From assembly GCF_031085175.1 (NCBI RefSeq), contig NZ_JAVHUY010000009.1, forward strand, positions 1 through 64,000: 64,000 nucleotides of DNA, given 5' to 3'. The position numbers and the translations under genes were made by a program. The stretch comes from Phytohabitans maris. GTDB taxonomy: Bacteria > Actinomycetota > Actinomycetes > Mycobacteriales > Micromonosporaceae. Positions 60,346-64,000 of this stretch are shown one piece after another. The notes beneath the pieces are model-generated. The model did not search any database. It saw only the letters and a program-made list of their open reading frames with translations, and was not told where the DNA came from. Within the stretch, counting starts at the first letter, position 1. The number at the start of each line of letters is the position of its first letter.

Positions 60346-61757
60346 CGGGAGGTCACCAGCTCCTCTCGGGTGGGCGTGGCGGCGGGCGCGTCGCGACGGG
60401 TGGCGAAGAACCCGATGGCGATGCCGAGCGCCGCGGTCGCCGCCGCCAGCCAGAACAGCGTGGTGAACGTGGAGTCCGGCAGCCGCCCCGTACCGGCGGA
60501 GGCGATGACCGCGGCGGCGAGCGCGGTGCCGACCGCGCTGCCCACCGTGCGGGCGATGTTGTTGATGCCGTTTGCCGTCCCGGTCCGGGCCAGCGGCACG
60601 ATGTCGGCGATCAGCTTGGGCAGCGAGCCGATGACCAGGCCGGTGCCGGCACCCACGATCGTATAGAAGACCGCGTGCTGCCACATCTGGTCGTGGGCGA
60701 GGACGAACAGCACCGACCCGACGCCGAACAGCGCCCAGCCGCCGGTCAGCGGCCAGCGTGGTCCCAGCACCCGGGCGATCCGGCCGACCGCCATGCTCGC
60801 CGGCACGACAGCCAGCATGCCCGGCAGCATCAGCAGGCCGGCCACCGTGATGGTGGAGCCGAACCCGACGCCGCCCACCGCGGGCAGCTGGGCATAGAGC
60901 GGCAGGGCAAGGTAGAAGAAGTACGATCCGGCGCCGAAGAGGAACGCGGCTGCGTGCGTCATCGCCATCGGCCGGTCGCTCAGCTCACCGACGTCGAGCA
61001 GGGCATCGTTCCTGGCCCGCTCCACCCCGGCCAGGACGGCGAACAGCACGGCGCCGAGCGCGAAGAGGCCGAGCACCCGCGGCGACGACCAGCCCCACGA
61101 CGGCCCTTTGGCCAGGGCCAGCAGCAAAGCGACCAGGCCGCCACCGAGCAGCACGGCGCCCGGATAGTCCGCCCGGCCCGCCGCCACGTACCCGCCGACG
61201 GGCACCCACAGCGCCGCCAGCAGCAGGCTGACCAGGGCGATCACCGTGCCGAGGATGAACAGGTACCGCCAGGAGAGGTGGTCGGCCAGCAGGCCGCCGA
61301 CGACCAGGCCGGCACCGCCGCCGGCGCCGACCGCGCCCGAGACCAGACCCATCGCGAACGGCAGCCGGTTGGCCGGCAGGGCCTCGCGGAGGATCGCCAT
61401 CGACAGCGGAACCAGCGCCAGCGCCGCACCCTGCACGGCCCGCGCCGCGATGAGCTGACCGATGTTCTGCGCGGCTGCGGCGCCGGCCATCCCGACGGCG
61501 TACACGGCGAGCACCGCCAGCGTGACCCGGCGCCGTCCGAACAGGTCGCCGAGCCGTCCCAGCAGCGGGGTCAGCACGGCGCTGGACAGCAGGAACGCGG
61601 TCAAGATCCACGCCGCCGTGGTAGGGGTCGCGTGCAGCCGGACCTCCAGCAACTTCAACGCCGGGACCACCACCGTCTGCATCAACGCGTACCCGAAGAC
61701 CGCCACCACCAGCGCTACCAGGGTCCTGGTCGCGCCCCGTCCTTCCGCCGTACCCAC
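60342..61757 (-). CDS. MFS drug exporter, DHA2-like (14 TM)
   Basis: A 471-residue major facilitator protein with about 14 helices. Seen: motif A-like GRLGDLFGRRRVTLAVLAVY, motif C-type region GLVSGAVGAGGGAGLVVGGL and WRYLFILGTVIALVSLLLAA. DHA2 members export drugs and dyes with proton influx. GTG 61757 (MGTAEGRGATRTLV) has AGGAG 8 bases upstream. Three MarR-type palindromes cover its promoter, so derepression by the MarR ligand is expected. Confidence 0.92.
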   Translation of the reverse strand: MGTAEGRGATRTLVALVVAVFGYALMQTVVVPALKLLEVRLHATPTTAAWILTAFLLSSAVLTPLLGRLGDLFGRRRVTLAVLAVYAVGMAGAAAAQNIGQLIAARAVQGAALALVPLSMAILREALPANRLPFAMGLVSGAVGAGGGAGLVVGGLLADHLSWRYLFILGTVIALVSLLLAALWVPVGGYVAAGRADYPGAVLLGGGLVALLLALAKGPSWGWSSPRVLGLFALGAVLFAVLAGVERARNDALLDVGELSDRPMAMTHAAAFLFGAGSYFFYLALPLYAQLPAVGGVGFGSTITVAGLLMLPGMLAVVPASMAVGRIARVLGPRWPLTGGWALFGVGSVLFVLAHDQMWQHAVFYTIVGAGTGLVIGSLPKLIADIVPLARTGTANGINNIARTVGSAVGTALAAAVIASAGTGRLPDSTFTTLFWLAAATAALGIAIGFFATRRDAPAATPTREELVTSR

Positions 61758-61770
61758 GATCGGCTCCTAG

Positions 61771-61821
61771 TTCGTTATACGAAGTATTCGTAACACGAAG
61801 CACTTTAGTTCGCACTACGAA
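61771..61821. promoter_or_regulatory. Three MarR-type operators before the MFS operon
   Basis: TTCGT-TAT-ACGAA (61771-61783), TTCGT-AAC-ACGAA (61787-61799) and TTCGC-ACT-ACGAA (61809-61821) share the core of the palindrome in front of marR. Starts are 16 and 22 bp apart. The nearest one is 14 bp from the GTG. Confidence 0.8.
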
Positions 61822-62028
61822 TAACCGTCAACCGGAGCGTCGTGGCCACTCCCACGCACCGACATCTGCCAGCCCGGCCCGCAAGGGGCTCCGCGCAGCT
61901 GTCGCGGCGGGTACTCGTGGCACATGGTCCAGGTGGCCGTAGGTGGGCACCCACATTGGAGCCCGCCGTGCCGTCGGGACCACCGCCCCTCTTGCGTCAC
62001 CGCCCCCTCGGTGCGCAAGAATGCCGTC

Positions 62029-62835
62029 ATGGCCGAGGACCGGGAGTTCCCTTCAGACTCCAAACTGGACACCACGGTGCCGCACTCGGCGCGGATCTGG
62101 AACTACTGGCTCGGCGGCAAGGACAACTTCGCGGTCGACCGGGCCGCCGGCGACGAGGTGATCGCACACATCCCGGACATCCCGGTCGGGGCCAAGTCCG
62201 AGCGCGCGTTCCTCAAGCGCGTGGTCAGGTTTCTCGTCCAGGACGCCGGCATCGGTCAGTTCCTCGACGTCGGCACCGGGCTCCCCTCGGCGGACAACAC
62301 CCACGAGGTCGCGCAGTCTCTCGACCCGCGCTGCCGGGTGGTCTACATCGACAACGACCCGCTCGTCATGGCGCATGCGCGTGCGCTGCTGACCAGCGCC
62401 CCGGAAGGCAGCTGCGACTACGTCGAAGCCGATCTGCGCCAGCCGGAGGCGATCCTCGCGTCCGCGCGGCGCACGCTCGACTTCTCCCAGCCGATCGGGC
62501 TCATGCTCCTCGGCGTCGTCAACCACCTCATGGACGACGAGCAGGCGTACGGCGCCGTCGCGCAGCTGGTGCGGGCGATGCCCACCGGTAGCTACCTGGT
62601 GCTCACCCACTCCACCGCGGAGATCCACGGCGAGCCGATGCTGCGCGTGATGCGGGAAACCACCGAGCGCGGCGGCACGCCAATCCGCGCCCGGACCAAG
62701 ATGGAGCTCGAACGGTTCTTCGACGGGTTGGATCTGCTGGAGCCCGGTGTCGTCACGTGCTCGCGCTGGCGCCCCGACCCGGACTCCGACGAGCCGGAGG
62801 TCTACCTGTTCGGCGGCGTCGGCCGCATCGGCTGA
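62029..62835 (+). CDS. SAM-dependent methyltransferase, DUF574 (SCO-type) family
   Basis: A 268-residue actinobacterial methyltransferase. Signature segments: PHSARIWNYWLGGKDNFAVD at the start, FLDVGTGLPSADNTHEVAQS as the SAM-binding glycine loop, CRVVYIDNDPLVMAHARALL, and LMLLGVVNHLMDDEQAYGAV. The family is abundant in actinomycetes; substrates are unknown. ATG 62029 (MAEDREFPSD) is chosen; a GTG 18 bases upstream is possible. It stands alone. Confidence 0.92.
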   Translation: MAEDREFPSDSKLDTTVPHSARIWNYWLGGKDNFAVDRAAGDEVIAHIPDIPVGAKSERAFLKRVVRFLVQDAGIGQFLDVGTGLPSADNTHEVAQSLDPRCRVVYIDNDPLVMAHARALLTSAPEGSCDYVEADLRQPEAILASARRTLDFSQPIGLMLLGVVNHLMDDEQAYGAVAQLVRAMPTGSYLVLTHSTAEIHGEPMLRVMRETTERGGTPIRARTKMELERFFDGLDLLEPGVVTCSRWRPDPDSDEPEVYLFGGVGRIG

Positions 62836-62887
62836 GCCGAGCCTCTCCACGCCAGCCACGAGGGCAACCCACCGGCGTGGGCGAGGG

Positions 62888-63247
62888 TCACCGCGAGCTG
62901 GGCGCCAGGATCCGGTTGTCGTACGCCGCACGGGCGGCGTCGATGTGGGGCAGGTGCGTGATGCTCCACTCGAGCAGCGGCGCGGTGGCCTCGCGCAGGG
63001 TCCGGCCCATCGGGGTCAGCTCGTAGCTGACGTGCGGCGGCATGACCTCGCGGACCGTGCGCGTCAGGATCCCGTCGCGCTCCAGGTCGCGCAGCGTCAC
63101 GGTCAGCATGCGCTGGCTGATGCCGTCGATGGCCCGCTTGAGCTCGGTGAAGCGCCGCGGCCCGTCCTTGAGCATGCGCACGATCAGCAGCGCCCACTTG
63201 TCCCCGACGATCCCGAGGACTTCGCGGGCCTGGCACGGGTCCTGCAC
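62888..63247 (-). CDS. HxlR-family transcriptional regulator
   Basis: A 119-residue HxlR protein of normal length: CQAREVLGIVGDKWALLIVR, RRFTELKRAIDGISQRMLTV as recognition helix and LERDGILTRTVREVMPPHVS as the wing, with the redox-active-type Cys near residue 5. GTG 63247. It is divergent from the hydrolase gene across 119 bp containing a GGCAC-N6-GTGCC palindrome, so it probably regulates that gene. Confidence 0.9.
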   Translation of the reverse strand: MQDPCQAREVLGIVGDKWALLIVRMLKDGPRRFTELKRAIDGISQRMLTVTLRDLERDGILTRTVREVMPPHVSYELTPMGRTLREATAPLLEWSITHLPHIDAARAAYDNRILAPSSR

Positions 63248-63269
63248 TGGTTACCTCCTGAGAACCGGG

Positions 63270-63285
63270 GCACCGAAAAGTGCCG
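63270..63285. promoter_or_regulatory. Palindrome between HxlR and hydrolase genes
   Basis: GGCAC-CGAAAA-GTGCC is a candidate HxlR operator, close in form to GCACTA-AA-TAGTGC at 23527-23540 in front of the other HxlR gene. Confidence 0.5.
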
Positions 63286-63366
63286 TATTGCCGGGGCCGA
63301 GTCGCGGGGATCACGATGTTCCCGGTTACCCAACGGTACCGAGGCACGAGGAGGAACCGTACGGCC

Positions 63367-64000
63367 ATGGCCACATTTCTGCTGGTACACGGCGCCTGGC
63401 ACAGCGGCCGGAGCTGGGACCGGACGGTCCCGCTCCTGGAGTCGGCCGGGCACCGGGTGCTCGCGCCGTCGCTGACCGGCTACGGCGACAAGGCACACCT
63501 GCTGGGCCCCGAGGTCGGGCTCGGCACCCACGTCGACGACGTCGCCGGCCTGATCGAAGATGAGCGTCTCGACGACGTCGTGCTCGTCGGGCACAGCTAC
63601 GCCGGGATGGTCATATCGGGAGTTGCCGACCGGGCCCCGGAGCGGATCGCGCACCTGGTCTTCCTCGACGCGATGGTCCCCGAAGACGGCGAGACCGCGG
63701 TCGACGTCCTTCCGATCACCAAGCAGCTCATCGACGTCGCCGTGGACGGCTGGCGGGTTCCGCCGATGCCGGAGCAGCCGCCGCCGATCGGCTTGTTCGG
63801 GGTCACCGATCCCGACGACGTCGCCTGGTTGCGCTCGATGCTGTCGGACCACCCGGTGCGGTGCCTCCAAGAGCCGGTCCGGCTGGACAACCCGGCCGCG
63901 CGCGCGATCCCACGCACGCACATCCACTGCGTCAGAGGTCGGCCGGCGGGCATCACCCGGCGTCCCGTCCCAGCAGGCGACCGGGTACGGGAGCTACCGA
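63367..64000 (+). CDS. Alpha/beta hydrolase, partial at right edge
   Basis: The frame opens at ATG 63367 with MATFLLVHGAWHSGRSWDRT (oxyanion-hole H-G-A-W), then VLAPSLTGYGDKAHLLG, the nucleophile elbow VLVGHSYAGMVISGVADRAP with Ser near residue 78, and HLVFLDAMVPEDGETAVDVL. It runs 211 codons to the window end without a stop; the family is about 230-250 residues. The pattern matches the esterase/salicylate-esterase-like alpha/beta hydrolases often paired with HxlR regulators. The catalytic His is not yet reached. Confidence 0.88.
   Translation, partial: MATFLLVHGAWHSGRSWDRTVPLLESAGHRVLAPSLTGYGDKAHLLGPEVGLGTHVDDVAGLIEDERLDDVVLVGHSYAGMVISGVADRAPERIAHLVFLDAMVPEDGETAVDVLPITKQLIDVAVDGWRVPPMPEQPPPIGLFGVTDPDDVAWLRSMLSDHPVRCLQEPVRLDNPAARAIPRTHIHCVRGRPAGITRRPVPAGDRVRELP

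Overview
The window is about 70% G+C, with tight ATGA/GTGA start-stop overlaps, frequent GTG starts and apparently leaderless promoters. This points to a filamentous actinomycete, most likely of the Micromonosporaceae; that placement is inference from gene style, not from a marker gene. No rRNA, complete tRNA, CRISPR array or phage module was seen.

Layout. 1-4.2 kb: acyl-CoA carboxylase beta chain (runs off the left edge), electron-transfer flavoprotein etfBA and a divergent TetR regulator. 4.2-9.2 kb: a loose accessory stretch with a tRNA 3' fragment, a VOC protein, an SRPBCC protein, a membrane NACHT NTPase and the collapsed remains of an Hsp70/WD40 gene. 9.4-15.7 kb: a tripartite tricarboxylate transporter (tctCBA), a CitA/CitB-type two-component pair and a second, divergent TctC-like lipoprotein. 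15.8-16.2 kb: hairpins and a MITE-like element. 16.2-20.9 kb: a very large secreted GH78 rhamnosidase behind a LacI-type operator. 20.9-23.5 kb: gene debris (FxLD-type methyltransferase, SDR, MFS) and an HxlR regulator.

23.6-58.3 kb is the main feature: a roughly 34 kb region that reads as an organosulfur-scavenging island. It holds an SsuABC-like transporter, two oligopeptide-type ABC transporters, intact, short and decayed LLM flavin monooxygenases (NtaA/SnaA/DszA, SsuD and related types), a DszC/SfnB-like flavoenzyme, flavin reductases, a nitroreductase, an aldo/keto reductase, a rhodanese, a PLP aminotransferase and a MocR-type regulator. Two sequence signals tie it together. First, a 17-bp inverted repeat of the form CCTAT-N7-ATAGG (or a close variant) occurs at six intergenic positions. 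Second, four 24-25 codon cysteine-containing leader peptides are predicted, most starting at the expected transcription start. They resemble the cysteine-responsive leader peptides known from actinobacteria. Two of the leaders now have no intact operon behind them, so the island appears to have been losing genes.

58.5-61.8 kb: a MarR regulator and an MFS exporter operon (MFS, PPOX protein, LLM enzyme) that share four TTCGTNNNACGAA-type sites; a second MITE copy lies between them. 62-64 kb: a SAM methyltransferase, an HxlR regulator and an alpha/beta hydrolase that runs off the right edge.
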